Notes under the pieces: generated by a model
Databases searched by the model: none
Told to the model about the DNA's origin: nothing
What the model saw: the letters and a program-made list of their open reading frames with translations, nothing else
Part shown: in pieces, positions 25,529 to 34,771 of the stretch
How the letters are laid out: every line of letters begins with the position of its first letter
Numbering within the stretch: the stretch's first letter is position 1
Position numbers and translations under genes: made by a program
Assembly (NCBI RefSeq): GCF_002196515.1
Contig: NZ_CP018836.1
Coordinates: forward strand, 248,001 to 312,000
DNA length: 64,000 nt
DNA from: Vibrio gazogenes
Lineage (GTDB): Bacteria; Pseudomonadota; Gammaproteobacteria; Enterobacterales; Vibrionaceae
Reading direction: 5' to 3'

Positions 25529-26962
25529 ATGATTATAAAGGTAGTTTTCAGTCAATATTTGGCCTTGCTATGGGAGGATGAGATTATCAAAACGTATAAA
25601 TTCAACCCATGGATCTTGTGTCTGTTGACGATAGGCTATGTTTTATTCTCTTTGATGACCATCAATTTGATAACGGAGCGCTTTGTTGACAAACAGAGCC
25701 GGGAGGTTAAAGAGATCATACAACATGAGCTAGCGTTAGTCCGATATAGCATTGAAGCTAGCATATTTCGTGATACTTATCTTGCTGACAGTTTTGCTTC
25801 CGTGGTTGCTTTGAATCCTCAATTTGCCATGAAAAATTGGAAGTTCGTGTCCGAGCAATTTTTAGCGAAAGCCGATTTGGTGAGAAACATTGGACTCGCC
25901 CCCAATGACATCATCTCCCATGTTTATCCCTTAAAAGGGAATGAAAGAGCTGTCGGGCTAGATTTTCGTACCGTCCCTAAACAGTATAAGACGGTTCAGG
26001 CTGCCAGAGAGACTCAAAAGGTCTTTATTGCAGGGCCCTTGGAGTTGGTTCAGGGAGGGACAGCGCTAATTGCCCGTTATCCGATTTTTACGGATGTACC
26101 GTATAACACTCATTATTGGGGGGGCCTCAGTGTTGTGATTAATTATGACAAGCTGATTGCGTTGTCTAATTTGCATCAGTTGAAGGATGTTGACGTTGCC
26201 TTAGTTGCCAATAACGATAATGGCACAACCAGCAAGCTCATTGAAGGTGATGAAGCGGTTCTCAAAGATTTTGATATCAGCTATCCGATATCTCTGCCTA
26301 ATATGACTTGGATTTTGTTTGCTAAATATAAAAATTTTCATGAAATTGAAAGCGTGAGAACGTTTAAAAATCTTTTCTATACGTTAGGGGGGATGACATT
26401 TTCTGTCGGCTATTTTCTGATTTTATTTTTGATTAACAATTATTTTCGTGTTCATGAGCTTTCGTTACATGATGAACTGACGAGGCTTCCTAATCGGCGT
26501 TATTTGTTCAATGAATTTGAAAGAATAAAATTAAAAAGCGGATCCATGATTGAATTGACGGTTTTGAATATTGATCTAAACCGGTTCAAACAGATTAATG
26601 ATTCATTAGGGCATGAGGCCGGTGATGAAGTATTGAAATATACCGCATCGTCATTAATCAAGTGTTTAAGGTCATCTGATTTTATTTCTAGAATTGGTGG
26701 CGATGAATTCGTTGTTATCCTCCAACGCACCACAAAACCCGAATATATTGAACAAATTATCCACAAGATACATATGTTCTTTGTGTCCAACCCTTTGCAC
26801 TGGCGTGGTCATGAAATACCGATCTCTTTAAGTGTCGGATATTATCATTTTCAAGGTCAATCAGTTGATTTGGTTATCAATGATATATTATCGGAAGCTG
26901 ATAAAAGCATGTATCGCGACAAGTTGTCCCGGAAGAATAAGGCGGTGAACGAAAACGGTTAG
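25529..26962 (+). CDS. Membrane-bound diguanylate cyclase, CHASE-like sensor plus GGDEF
   Basis: A protein of up to 477 residues that should make cyclic di-GMP from two GTP. It has a membrane segment near residues 28-50, a periplasmic CHASE-like domain (YPLKGNERAVGLDF, then GPLELVQGG), a second membrane segment near 285-310 and a GGDEF domain with the intact motif at about residue 390. RSSD five residues before GGDEF is an inhibitory I-site. The start is uncertain: the ATG at 25529 has no ribosome site, while a GGGAGG at 25572-25577 precedes an in-frame ATT at 25583 that would start just before the first membrane segment. Confidence 0.87.
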   Translation: MIIKVVFSQYLALLWEDEIIKTYKFNPWILCLLTIGYVLFSLMTINLITERFVDKQSREVKEIIQHELALVRYSIEASIFRDTYLADSFASVVALNPQFAMKNWKFVSEQFLAKADLVRNIGLAPNDIISHVYPLKGNERAVGLDFRTVPKQYKTVQAARETQKVFIAGPLELVQGGTALIARYPIFTDVPYNTHYWGGLSVVINYDKLIALSNLHQLKDVDVALVANNDNGTTSKLIEGDEAVLKDFDISYPISLPNMTWILFAKYKNFHEIESVRTFKNLFYTLGGMTFSVGYFLILFLINNYFRVHELSLHDELTRLPNRRYLFNEFERIKLKSGSMIELTVLNIDLNRFKQINDSLGHEAGDEVLKYTASSLIKCLRSSDFISRIGGDEFVVILQRTTKPEYIEQIIHKIHMFFVSNPLHWRGHEIPISLSVGYYHFQGQSVDLVINDILSEADKSMYRDKLSRKNKAVNENG

Positions 26963-27091
26963 TTCGCCCATCAGCTCTGGTTTCCAGCAAAGTTCATACC
27001 TGTGAGATTTATGGTTCAAATATTGATTGTATTGGATGAATTGAATAGGATTTGATAGACATTTCCCCGTGATTTGAAGTGAGATTTTCTT

Positions 27092-27514
27092 ATGCGACAT
27101 ATCCGAGCTAAAGCCGTTTGCCTGTTCCGACATCAGCGTCGAATTTTACTTGCCGAAGGCTATGATCCGGTGAAAGATGAAACGTATGTTATTCCAGTCG
27201 GGGGTGGCATTGAATTCGGTGAGAAATCGACAGATGCAGCCCGCAGAGAAACCTTCGAAGAAATCGGGGCTGAAATCGATAATTTGAGGCTGTTGGGGAT
27301 CAGTGAAAATATATTTACATCCAGTAGCGCAGCGGGACATGAAATTGTATTTGTCTACGAGGCAGAATTCAAAGATAGCTCGTTTTATCAACGGGAACAA
27401 ATTCCCGGGATTGAAACAAACGGTGCGCGGTTTATTGTCCGCTGGTTTGATGAGGATGATATTTTGAACGGCAGTCTGCCATTTTATCCTGATGGCATCA
27501 TCAACATTTTATAG
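27092..27514 (+). CDS. Nudix hydrolase
   Basis: A 140-residue Nudix protein. The Nudix box is complete: GGIEFGE, seven residues, RETFEEIGA, fitting G-x5-E-x7-REUxEExGU. Such enzymes hydrolyse nucleoside diphosphates linked to another group; the substrate cannot be told from this sequence. It starts at ATG 27092, has no signal peptide and is not clearly in an operon, standing 130 bases after the diguanylate cyclase gene. The C-terminal WFDEDDI is typical of small Nudix enzymes of the MutT-like type. Confidence 0.85.
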   Translation: MRHIRAKAVCLFRHQRRILLAEGYDPVKDETYVIPVGGGIEFGEKSTDAARRETFEEIGAEIDNLRLLGISENIFTSSSAAGHEIVFVYEAEFKDSSFYQREQIPGIETNGARFIVRWFDEDDILNGSLPFYPDGIINIL

Positions 27515-27907
27515 CGGTGATATTTCTAGCAAAATATTGCGCTCAGGGGACTGATACCTGCTCAACATCGCGGCTGAGCCAAACAAAAACAGAGGGTATT
27601 TCCCACCCCAAGTGATTTGAAGGTTTGTTTTATCAGATCGGTGAGTCTTGACTGGGTGAGCGAAAATACAGTAGTCTTTGTCCATCACTTCTTAAGGAGA
27701 TTACGCCAATATGAATCACTAAACCTGTCATCCATTTCTTATTTTATTTTTTGGATTTACAGGGTTAGTAGGCGTAGCTCACTTTCCGATATTTCTCTGC
27801 AATTATATTTGGGTACTTGAACACTTGAATCAGTGTGTATTTGCATGGATCTCATCTTTCATACTAACTAGCTACGGCTGTTGTCCCTGTCACACAGGAG
27901 GCAAATT
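27515..27907. other. Intergenic region before the ABC-F gene
   Basis: I see no gene. A 67-codon open frame here has no ribosome site or similarity. The right end carries the ABC-F ribosome site AGGAGG. Confidence 0.4.
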
Positions 27908-29476
27908 ATGCCAGTATTACAGGCTCACAACATTAGCCAAATCTTTGATAACGGTGAGGTGCTGTTTCAACAATTATCATGCTCAATGAGTCGAAATCGA
28001 GTTGGGTTGGTTGGTCGTAATGGTGTTGGTAAATCGATACTCGCTGCAATTTTAAGTGGTGCGCAACCGCCATCGAGCGGAACGGTCATCATTCCTCAGT
28101 CATGTGCGGTATATCGCCAGCAACCAGCGCATTGGTTATCTGGTGAGCTTTCCATCGCGCAGTTTTTGGGTAAAAACGATGTACTGAATGCGTTGAAGCA
28201 GGTTGAATCCGGGGACTGTTCAGCGCATTGGTTCGATGTGATTGGGGAACTATGGGATTTATCCTCACGACTCGCTCAGCAACTCAAAGTGTTGGGCTTA
28301 CCCTCAGACCCCGATTTTCCCTGTACTCAGCTGAGCGGTGGACAACTGGCTCGTTTGCAGCTTTGGCAGTTGTTTGAAAGTAATGTTGAATTACTGATCC
28401 TCGATGAGCCGTCCAACCATCTTGACGCTCATGCAAAGCAGTGGTTAATCGAATCAATACGCACCTTTAAAGGTGCCATTTTACTGATCAGCCATGATCG
28501 ATTGTTATTACGTGAAATGGAGGAAATTTGGCAACTTTCAGGATTGGGGCTACACGTGTTTGGGGGGAACTACGATGCTTACATTGAACACATGCGTAGT
28601 GAGCAACAAGCCGTCGAGCGACAACTTGTCAGCGTGGATAGGCAGAAGAAAAAGTTGGCAGCGCAAGCGCAACGGAACCGAGAAAAGGCGGCTCAAAGAG
28701 CTGCTAAGGGAGACCAGTTGCGTAAAGCCGGTGGCCAGCCCAAAATCTTACTTGATTACAAGAAGGATATCGCGACGGCACGTGCATCAAACCTCCATAA
28801 AAATGAGCAACTTCGCCAAGCACTTTTAAATGAGAAAGAACAGGCGTTAAGAGGCAGACAAGAACAAGTGAAACGCCAAAAACTCTATTTGTCTGACAAC
28901 ATAAGCCGATTGCATCAAGTGGTTTCGATTCTGGAAGGGGTATTACCTTTTGGCTGTTGTCAGCCAATCACACTGCAAATATATGCGAATGACAAGATTC
29001 ATCTGACGGGTAAAAACGGGTGCGGTAAATCAACCTTGCTGAAAACCCTATTAGGAAAGTTGACGCTACAGCAAGGGGAATTGCATTTGAATACGCCATT
29101 GTATTATCTTGACCAGCATTTTGGTGCAATCGAGCCCGAGTTGTCGATGCTGAATAATTTGATACAACAGTGTGAAGGGATGAAAGAGAGCGATGCCAGA
29201 ACATTGTTAGCCGGAATTGGTTTTCGTCGTGATAGTGTATTTCGTCTTGGTTCAGTACTGAGTGGTGGCGAAAAAATGAAATTAGCGATGCTTATCGTCA
29301 GCCATCAACCTGAACAACCGGTGTTACTCTTGGATGAGCCAGATAATCACCTTGATCTCGACGCTAAAATGATGCTGGCGAAGGCATTGCGACATTATCG
29401 TGGTGGTTTCATTCTGGTTAGTCATGATGATGATTTTGCCAGAGAATCAGGGATTGAAAGACAAGTTACTTTGTAA
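27908..29476 (+). CDS. ABC-F family ATPase
   Basis: A 522-residue protein with two ATP-binding cassettes and no membrane segments, the ABC-F layout. First cassette: GRNGVGKSI, LSGGQLARL, LLILDEPSNHLD. Then a long charged linker (about 245-320, many Lys, Arg, Gln). Second cassette: GKNGCGKST, LSGGEKMKL, VLLLDEPDNHLD. ABC-F proteins act on the ribosome, as translation factors or as antibiotic-protection proteins; which applies here is not decided. The ATG at 27908 follows AGGAGGCAAATT; an earlier TTG is open but precedes this site. Confidence 0.87.
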   Translation: MPVLQAHNISQIFDNGEVLFQQLSCSMSRNRVGLVGRNGVGKSILAAILSGAQPPSSGTVIIPQSCAVYRQQPAHWLSGELSIAQFLGKNDVLNALKQVESGDCSAHWFDVIGELWDLSSRLAQQLKVLGLPSDPDFPCTQLSGGQLARLQLWQLFESNVELLILDEPSNHLDAHAKQWLIESIRTFKGAILLISHDRLLLREMEEIWQLSGLGLHVFGGNYDAYIEHMRSEQQAVERQLVSVDRQKKKLAAQAQRNREKAAQRAAKGDQLRKAGGQPKILLDYKKDIATARASNLHKNEQLRQALLNEKEQALRGRQEQVKRQKLYLSDNISRLHQVVSILEGVLPFGCCQPITLQIYANDKIHLTGKNGCGKSTLLKTLLGKLTLQQGELHLNTPLYYLDQHFGAIEPELSMLNNLIQQCEGMKESDARTLLAGIGFRRDSVFRLGSVLSGGEKMKLAMLIVSHQPEQPVLLLDEPDNHLDLDAKMMLAKALRHYRGGFILVSHDDDFARESGIERQVTL

Positions 29477-29552
29477 TGTGTCTGTATGGTTACGGTTCAG
29501 TATGCTGGTGGAACCTTTGTAGCGGGAATTTCCTTTCATCTCAGATGTGAAT

Positions 29553-29580
29553 AAAAAACAGCGCAAATGCGCTGTTTTTA
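29553..29580. terminator. Bidirectional terminator between the ABC-F gene and azoR
   Basis: AAAAACAGCGCA, loop AA, TGCGCTGTTTTT: a perfect 12-bp stem with T tracts on both strands between convergent genes. Confidence 0.85.
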
Positions 29581-29604
29581 CGGAACAAATAACGGCTGGG
29601 AAAA

Positions 29605-30192
29605 TTAAACCGCGATTGCTTTCAATTGGTCTTTTGCAGCGGCAAGCCCTTGTTCTGCAGATTCTTCACCCATATTCAGCGCTTCCGCATATGCAAACTC
29701 AACATCAGTCAGACCAAGGAAACCCAGAATTGTTTTGAGGTATGGTGTGACGTTGTCAGTCGAACTGCCCTGATGAATCCCACCACGTGTGGTGATCACT
29801 ACAACTTTTTTGTTCTCAAGCAAACCTTGCACACCGGTTTCTGTATATTGGAACGTTACACCCGCACGAGCAATCAGATCGAACCAATTTTTCAACTGAG
29901 TCGGGACGGTGAAGTTATACATTGGTGCTGCAATCACAATCTTGTCGGCTGCTTTAATTTCAGCAATCAATTGGTCCGAAAGATTGACAACAGCTTGTTG
30001 TTCATCACTCAGGTCTTCAGTGGCACGCAATGCTGTGGCAACTGAGAAATCGAGTACAGGGAGCGGATTTGCCGCTAGATCACGGAGCGTTACTTGTGCA
30101 CCGTTGAATTTTTCCAGATATGCATCAAGCAGTTTACTGGATTGAGAATATTCACCAAGAATACTAGATTTCAGAGCAAGAACATGAGACAT
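29605..30192 (-). CDS. azoR: FMN-dependent NADH azoreductase
   Basis: A 195-residue flavodoxin-fold quinone/azo reductase of the AzoR family. The N-terminus (LALKSSILGEYSQSSKLLD) carries the FMN phosphate-binding serines; APMYNFTVPTQLKNWFDLIARAG and TTRGG follow, as in E. coli AzoR (201 residues). It reduces quinones, and azo dyes in vitro, with NADH in the cytoplasm, probably protecting against thiol or quinone stress. It is a single gene; the upstream region shows no recognised operator. Confidence 0.93.
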   Translation of the reverse strand: MSHVLALKSSILGEYSQSSKLLDAYLEKFNGAQVTLRDLAANPLPVLDFSVATALRATEDLSDEQQAVVNLSDQLIAEIKAADKIVIAAPMYNFTVPTQLKNWFDLIARAGVTFQYTETGVQGLLENKKVVVITTRGGIHQGSSTDNVTPYLKTILGFLGLTDVEFAYAEALNMGEESAEQGLAAAKDQLKAIAV

Positions 30193-30353
30193 AATAAATT
30201 CCTTGTTTAGTTGGAAACATGTGAATTGTGTAAACAGGAAAATATTCTAGTGATGCAAACCAAGATAAAGAAGTAGGAATATTCGCTTAACCTATTCGAA
30301 AATATTGAATTGGTGCACGGTGCATGCCAGATAAATGGGTTATAGCCAGAAGA

Positions 30354-30380
30354 GAGTCACCGCGTTGAACGCGGTGACTG
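30354..30380 (-). terminator. Terminator-like hairpin after the BdlA-like gene
   Basis: AGTCACCGCG (30355-30364), a 5-base loop and CGCGGTGACT form a perfect 10-bp stem. The minus-strand tail after it is only CTCTCTTCT, so termination may be weak. Confidence 0.5.
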
Positions 30381-30410
30381 TGGACTCGGTAGTCGGGAGA
30401 TTCGGCTGAT

Positions 30411-31715
30411 TTAAAGGTTTTCGTTTAACTCACTGACCGAGCGAGAAATATTTTCTGCACCCAGATAGATTTCATCAATCACGGTTGCGACTTGGGATAT
30501 TTTATCCATACCTTCATCGGCAATCTCATTGACTTCAGACATCGCAGAAGCTGCCGAAAGCATTAGTTGATGAGTCTCACTGACGACTTTGGCGATTTCT
30601 TCCGTGGATTGAGCGGTCCGAGACGCAAGTTTACGTACTTCATCAGCAACCACTGCAAATCCTCGCCCCTGTTCACCGGCACGAGCTGCCTCGATTGCAG
30701 CATTCAATGCAAGAAGGTTGGTTTGTTCCGCAATCCCTCGGATGGTATCAACAATTTCTTCGATACTTTTGGATTTATCATTCAGTGATTGAATTTTTTC
30801 TGAAGTTTCCTGAACCTGACTCGTGATCTTTTTAGAGACTGCGACAGCTTCATCCAGTTGATCCGCACCTTGTTTTGCGATTTGGGATGTTTCCACAGCG
30901 GTACTGAAAGCTAACTCGGTAGACTCGGCAATTGCAATATTACGTTTTTCTTGCTGAGTAATATCAGATGCAAACTTGATGACTTTGGTTACTTTACCAT
31001 TCGCATCAATAATCGGATTGTATGTCGCTTCCAACCAGATCTGCTCTCCATGACGTGAAATCCGAAGAAACTTCCCCGATTTAAACTGGCCTTTCCCCAA
31101 TTCTTGCCAGAAGTTCGGATTATTACGGGTAAAAGCTTCGTCACAGAATATCCGGTGATGCTTACCTTTCAGTTGTTCTTGGGTATAGCCCATCGTCTGC
31201 ATAAAATTTTGATTCGCACTAATAATCTGTCCGTCAGGCTCAAACTCAATAATTGCCAGTGAGCGGTTTAAAGCCTCGAGAATACTTTCTCTGGATTGAT
31301 TTTTCTCATACTTATCCGTGACATCGTTGGCGATTTTCATAATCCGCACCACTTTATTGTCAATGGTGATCGGAAAGTAAGTTGCCTCGAGCCAGATATT
31401 CTGCCCACTCTTACTCTTTCGTTTGAATGTGCCTTGTTGGGACTGACCGGCTGCCAGCTCTTTCCAGAACTGCGCATATTCTTGGCTATGAAGATCGTCA
31501 TCGAAACAGAGCATGGAATGATGTTTGCCAAGGACTTCTTCTCGTTCATAGCCTAAGGTATTCAGGAAAATGTCATTGATATTTATCAGTTTGCCATCAA
31601 TGTCGAATTCAACGACGGCAACATGTTTCTCAATGGATGCAGTCGTACCTTGTAATGTATTTAATTGTTGTTGTGTTTTTTGTAAATCAGATTTTAGTTG
31701 TCGGCTCATAAACAT
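30411..31715 (-). CDS. Soluble two-PAS methyl-accepting transducer, BdlA-like
   Basis: A 434-residue cytoplasmic protein with no membrane segment. Two PAS domains of the same type lie at about 30-140 and 150-262 (each has LGYEREEVLGKHH or MGYTQEQLKGKHH, then IWLEATY). A methyl-accepting signalling domain follows, with the conserved tip EQTNLLALNAAIEAARAGE. The domain set and length match BdlA of Pseudomonas, which triggers biofilm dispersal through cyclic di-GMP; some Vibrio relatives are aerotaxis transducers. The nearby divergent EAL gene favours a cyclic di-GMP link, but this is inference. Confidence 0.87.
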   Translation of the reverse strand: MFMSRQLKSDLQKTQQQLNTLQGTTASIEKHVAVVEFDIDGKLININDIFLNTLGYEREEVLGKHHSMLCFDDDLHSQEYAQFWKELAAGQSQQGTFKRKSKSGQNIWLEATYFPITIDNKVVRIMKIANDVTDKYEKNQSRESILEALNRSLAIIEFEPDGQIISANQNFMQTMGYTQEQLKGKHHRIFCDEAFTRNNPNFWQELGKGQFKSGKFLRISRHGEQIWLEATYNPIIDANGKVTKVIKFASDITQQEKRNIAIAESTELAFSTAVETSQIAKQGADQLDEAVAVSKKITSQVQETSEKIQSLNDKSKSIEEIVDTIRGIAEQTNLLALNAAIEAARAGEQGRGFAVVADEVRKLASRTAQSTEEIAKVVSETHQLMLSAASAMSEVNEIADEGMDKISQVATVIDEIYLGAENISRSVSELNENL

Positions 31716-32270
31716 GAGAAAAATCCTTAATAATCATGGATTAACAATCAAAAAAATAAATCAGTTACTCAATAGGAGCACTGATATAAATAATTATAGA
31801 AGGTTATGAATGGAAGTATGCTGATAAATAAAAAATTATGTATTCAATGTGAAATAAATATCATTTTATTGCATCTAGGATGCATATGTCATCCCAACAC
31901 AAGCTCTTGAAAATTATGATATAGATGGCAAGATAACAGGATAGAAGGCGGTTTGGAATCGTTATTTTTTGAATAATATCAAAAATATAGATTAGCTGTT
32001 CGCATCCGAATCAATCATCCTTTATATTTGAGGACTAGGAATGGGTTTTAATTTTATCACTAATGATATATTGCTTCATCAATATACTGACGATTAGGCA
32101 ACATTCAAATCACATTCTCATGAAACAAGCAAACTGATTGATCATAAAATATATGCATATGTCATGATTATCAAATAGTTAATGAGTTGGTATAAACAAA
32201 GAGACTTGTGTAAGCGATAAGAGCAGGTTAGGGTTAGAATGAGAATATTTTTTGACGCAGGCGATAATTG
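31716..32270. promoter_or_regulatory. Divergent region between the BdlA-like and EAL genes
   Basis: 555 AT-rich bases without a credible gene. It must hold the promoters of both genes, but I could not single out convincing elements. Confidence 0.4.
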
Positions 32271-33044
32271 ATGAAAACAAAGCCCTCAGAGCATCTGCTG
32301 CATTGCTGTTCATCTCATCGTGAAGAACAAGGTATGGGACACTTTTTAACAGCATTTCAACCGATTGTGGATTGTCAGGAAAATGTAATAGTTGGTTATG
32401 AAGCACTAGTACGGGGTCAGAATGATGAAGATGCCGATACTGTCATTGCTTCAGTAAAAAAAGACAGTCGTTACGCATTCGATCAGATGTGCCGGGTCAG
32501 GGCGATCGAAAATGCATCACGGCTTGGCTTGGATCTGCTCTTGAGTATTAATTTTCTACCGAATGCAATCTTACATCCTGAACAATGTCTACAAGCAACA
32601 CTGGAAGTTGCAGAGCGCTTTAAATTTCCGACCGAGAATATCATTTTTGAGTTTACCGAAGTTGAGGCGATTGAAGATATTACCGGGATGCTTGAAATTA
32701 TCCGAACATATCAGAATTTGGGTTTTAAAACGGCGATTGATGATTTTGGCTCTGGATACTCAGGACTCGGATTACTTGCTGATCTGCAAACAGACATCGT
32801 CAAGTTAGATATGTCTCTGATTCGGCATATCCACCAAGATCCGGTTCGTCAGTGTATTTTGAAGCATTCGCTGAATATGATGAATGAGCTGAGCATTGAT
32901 GTCATCGCGGAAGGGATTGAATCGAAAGAAGAAATGCTTTGGTTGAAGCGTGCTGGTGTCCGATTTATGCAAGGTTTTTATTTTGCTGAGCCCGAAATCA
33001 ATCGGCTCCCGTTAGTTGATTCTCAGGTTTTTGTGTGTGAATAA
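32271..33044 (+). CDS. Stand-alone EAL domain cyclic di-GMP phosphodiesterase
   Basis: A 257-residue soluble protein that is almost only an EAL domain. The residues needed for catalysis are present: EALVRG, the Asn in SINFLPNAI, FEFTEVEAIED, DDFGSGYSGLG, KLDMSLI and AEGIES. It should hydrolyse cyclic di-GMP to pGpG. A short Cys/His-containing N-terminus (HLLHCCSSHREE) precedes the domain; its role is unknown. The ATG at 32271 is chosen over the TTG one codon before. It is divergent from the BdlA-like transducer gene. Confidence 0.88.
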   Translation: MKTKPSEHLLHCCSSHREEQGMGHFLTAFQPIVDCQENVIVGYEALVRGQNDEDADTVIASVKKDSRYAFDQMCRVRAIENASRLGLDLLLSINFLPNAILHPEQCLQATLEVAERFKFPTENIIFEFTEVEAIEDITGMLEIIRTYQNLGFKTAIDDFGSGYSGLGLLADLQTDIVKLDMSLIRHIHQDPVRQCILKHSLNMMNELSIDVIAEGIESKEEMLWLKRAGVRFMQGFYFAEPEINRLPLVDSQVFVCE

Positions 33045-33118
33045 AAACTGCTCCGAAATACGGCAGGGCAAATTGTCCCATGACCTGCCGTTTGACCGAA
33101 GTCGCTTTAATCGATGGT

Positions 33119-33559
33119 TTAATTCGATTGGAATACTTCGATAAATTCACGTTTTAAAATCGGATCTCGACGCGCTTTCTTCAGTTGTTTTACCATATCT
33201 TTCACACAGTTGAATAACACTTGATCCAGCATTTGTGCCCGATAATCTTCTTTGGCTTGATCATCCATCGAAGCCGGTAAATCCATCCCTGCAATTCCTT
33301 CCATCGTTTCGATACCGGCAAAAGCCTGACTGACCGATATCAGCGCATGAAATTGTTCAAAATTATCTAAAATATTTTGCGCACTCGCTGGCAGGCTATT
33401 CCATGCCTCTCTGACAGTTTCTTCCGAGACTTCATGGATCGAAGCAATCATGGTAAACATTTCCTGAGGAACATCATCAAATAAAATGACCTGACGCAGT
33501 TCAGGAGAGAGTTCGTCAAGCTGAACCTGAGGTTCTGGGGATTGTGTCGTATCAGACAT
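33119..33559 (-). CDS. Conserved hypothetical acidic protein
   Basis: A 146-residue soluble protein that I do not recognise. It is acidic and helical, with no signal peptide. The middle (SLPASAQNILDNFEQFHALISV) and the C-terminus (CVKDMVKQLKKARRDPILKREF) look like helical bundles. The ATG at 33559 has GAGTG eight bases before it; a GTG three codons upstream is possible. It is convergent with the EAL gene, whose end is followed by a weak hairpin (CGGCAGG 33061-33067 and CCTGCCG 33084-33090). No function can be given. Confidence 0.55.
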   Translation of the reverse strand: MSDTTQSPEPQVQLDELSPELRQVILFDDVPQEMFTMIASIHEVSEETVREAWNSLPASAQNILDNFEQFHALISVSQAFAGIETMEGIAGMDLPASMDDQAKEDYRAQMLDQVLFNCVKDMVKQLKKARRDPILKREFIEVFQSN

Positions 33560-33700
33560 AAAAGGCACTCATCGGGTTAAAACCCCCATGCTAAAAGGAA
33601 GTTTTGGCTTGTCAATTCATTCTGTATGCAGAATGAGACAGTTGTCAGTATTCTGAGCAAATTGAAGAAACTATCGTCTTATTTTTGGGCAAGTATTCTT

Positions 33701-33725
33701 ATGGGGACAGACATTTTGTTTGATA
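33701..33725. repeat. GGACAGRC repeat copy
   Basis: ATGGGGACAGACATTTTG, one of several intergenic copies of the same short sequence in this window. The same form is one arm of the palindrome at 38450. Confidence 0.6.
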
Positions 33726-33818
33726 TTTTAAATGTCTTATTATGCAATATTTTTGATATCATTGGTGATCGTTTTATTATCCATACACTTTATATTTAAT
33801 AATAAGGACACATGTTAT

Positions 33819-34142
33819 ATGTATAAGAAAATCCTAATGGTTGCCTCTCTGTTTTTGAGTCTGTCTATAAATGCCGCCAATTACTCTCAAGATACCGGCA
33901 CTGTGAGTAAAGTTTATGTCAGTCCTTCTGGCTCGATTGCCTTGTTATTAAATAACGGATATCCCAACGCTGTGAGTTCGGGCCAATGTGCCGGTAGCAA
34001 CGGTTGGGCAGGAGTGACTAATGCCGATGGGGCATTTAAATCGGTTATTTTGGCAGCAAAAACATCAGGACAAAAACTTACAGTGACAATTAATGGGTGT
34101 GAAGGTGGATGGTTTAAAATACAGGATCTGTATTTGCAATAA
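33819..34142 (+). CDS. Small secreted protein
   Basis: A 107-residue exported protein. Residues 1-19 are a signal peptide (MYKKILMVASLFLSLSINA); the mature part of about 88 residues has two cysteines (SGQCAGS and INGCEGG) that may form a disulfide. The pattern is GTVSKVYVSPSGSIALLL, then Cys, NGWAGV, VILAAKTSGQKLTVTI and GC. A protein at 43481 has the same plan. The ATG at 33819 has AAGGA about 11 bases before it; a longer frame from 33732 would add a second hydrophobic stretch and is less likely. Function unknown; an OB-like fold as in toxin B subunits is only a guess. Confidence 0.65.
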   Translation: MYKKILMVASLFLSLSINAANYSQDTGTVSKVYVSPSGSIALLLNNGYPNAVSSGQCAGSNGWAGVTNADGAFKSVILAAKTSGQKLTVTINGCEGGWFKIQDLYLQ

Positions 34143-34232
34143 ATCTTAAAGTCTTACGGAAATAGACGCTTTAGGCGTTCGAGTATTACAACCTAAGCCA
34201 TTCATTATACGATTATTAAATTAGTCGGAGAA

Positions 34233-34258
34233 CAGCAGGCCCAGATATGAGCCTGCTG
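34233..34258 (-). terminator. Hairpin after the AidA/PixA-like gene pair
   Basis: CAGCAGGC (34233-34240) pairs with GCCTGCTG (34251-34258). On the minus strand the hairpin lies just after the gene end at 34264; the tail TTCTCC is poor, so it may be a weak terminator or an mRNA stabiliser. Confidence 0.45.
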
Positions 34259-34263
34259 GACGA

Positions 34264-34737
34264 TTAAGCATTACAGACGAGGAAGGGATCCCACCAGTAG
34301 TATTTTTTCGGTGCGCCACCGACGGAGATACCTAATTTAATCTGATAGGTACATTCTCCCTGAATCATCGCGGTACCGATCCATTGGTACGATGAAGTGT
34401 CGGGTTGTTTGGTCGGAAAGCCCCAAGTACCGAAGATGTCAGTTCCATTGGAAATCTCAAAGCCTTCTATTTCAACAGTGTCTCCCTGTCCACCTTCCTG
34501 ATCAATCGGAAATGCATTGAATGCGATACCAAATCCGGCTGTGACAATAGAAGTCAATTCTAAGCCGCCTTCACCACGACTACCGCCTACAACATTGTTA
34601 TCCATCATGTATACCCCCGTTCCTGCATAGGTCCCAGAGGTCTGGCTGTATATGTAGACCGTATCGACAGCCACATTAATCACTCGGGCTGGGATAACTG
34701 CTGTTACGAGGAAGGGGTGATTTAATTTTCTAGCCAT
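34264..34737 (-). CDS. Possible AidA/PixA-like protein, second of a pair
   Basis: A 157-residue protein without signal peptide. Residues about 40-100 (GVYMMDNNVVGGSRGEGGLE and GFGIAFNAFPIDQ) align with the neighbouring 138-residue protein (GCYAVSNRSQDSSGEGTADL and NVCWSVVPIDPQ), so the two are homologous. The pattern of a GEG or GQG turn followed by an alternating hydrophobic stretch recalls the AidA/PixA inclusion-body family, which is under quorum or LuxR control in other bacteria. This family call is tentative. A very strong ribosome site (AGGAGAA) precedes the ATG. It lies 34 bases after its paralogue. Confidence 0.65.
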   Translation of the reverse strand: MARKLNHPFLVTAVIPARVINVAVDTVYIYSQTSGTYAGTGVYMMDNNVVGGSRGEGGLELTSIVTAGFGIAFNAFPIDQEGGQGDTVEIEGFEISNGTDIFGTWGFPTKQPDTSSYQWIGTAMIQGECTYQIKLGISVGGAPKKYYWWDPFLVCNA

Positions 34738-34771
34738 AATAAAATTCTCCTGAGTTGTTCAGACAGATGAC

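Noticed and set aside
27617..27820. 67-codon open frame before the ABC-F gene
   Set aside because: No ribosome site, no similarity, and Ser/Arg-rich composition typical of random AT-rich DNA.
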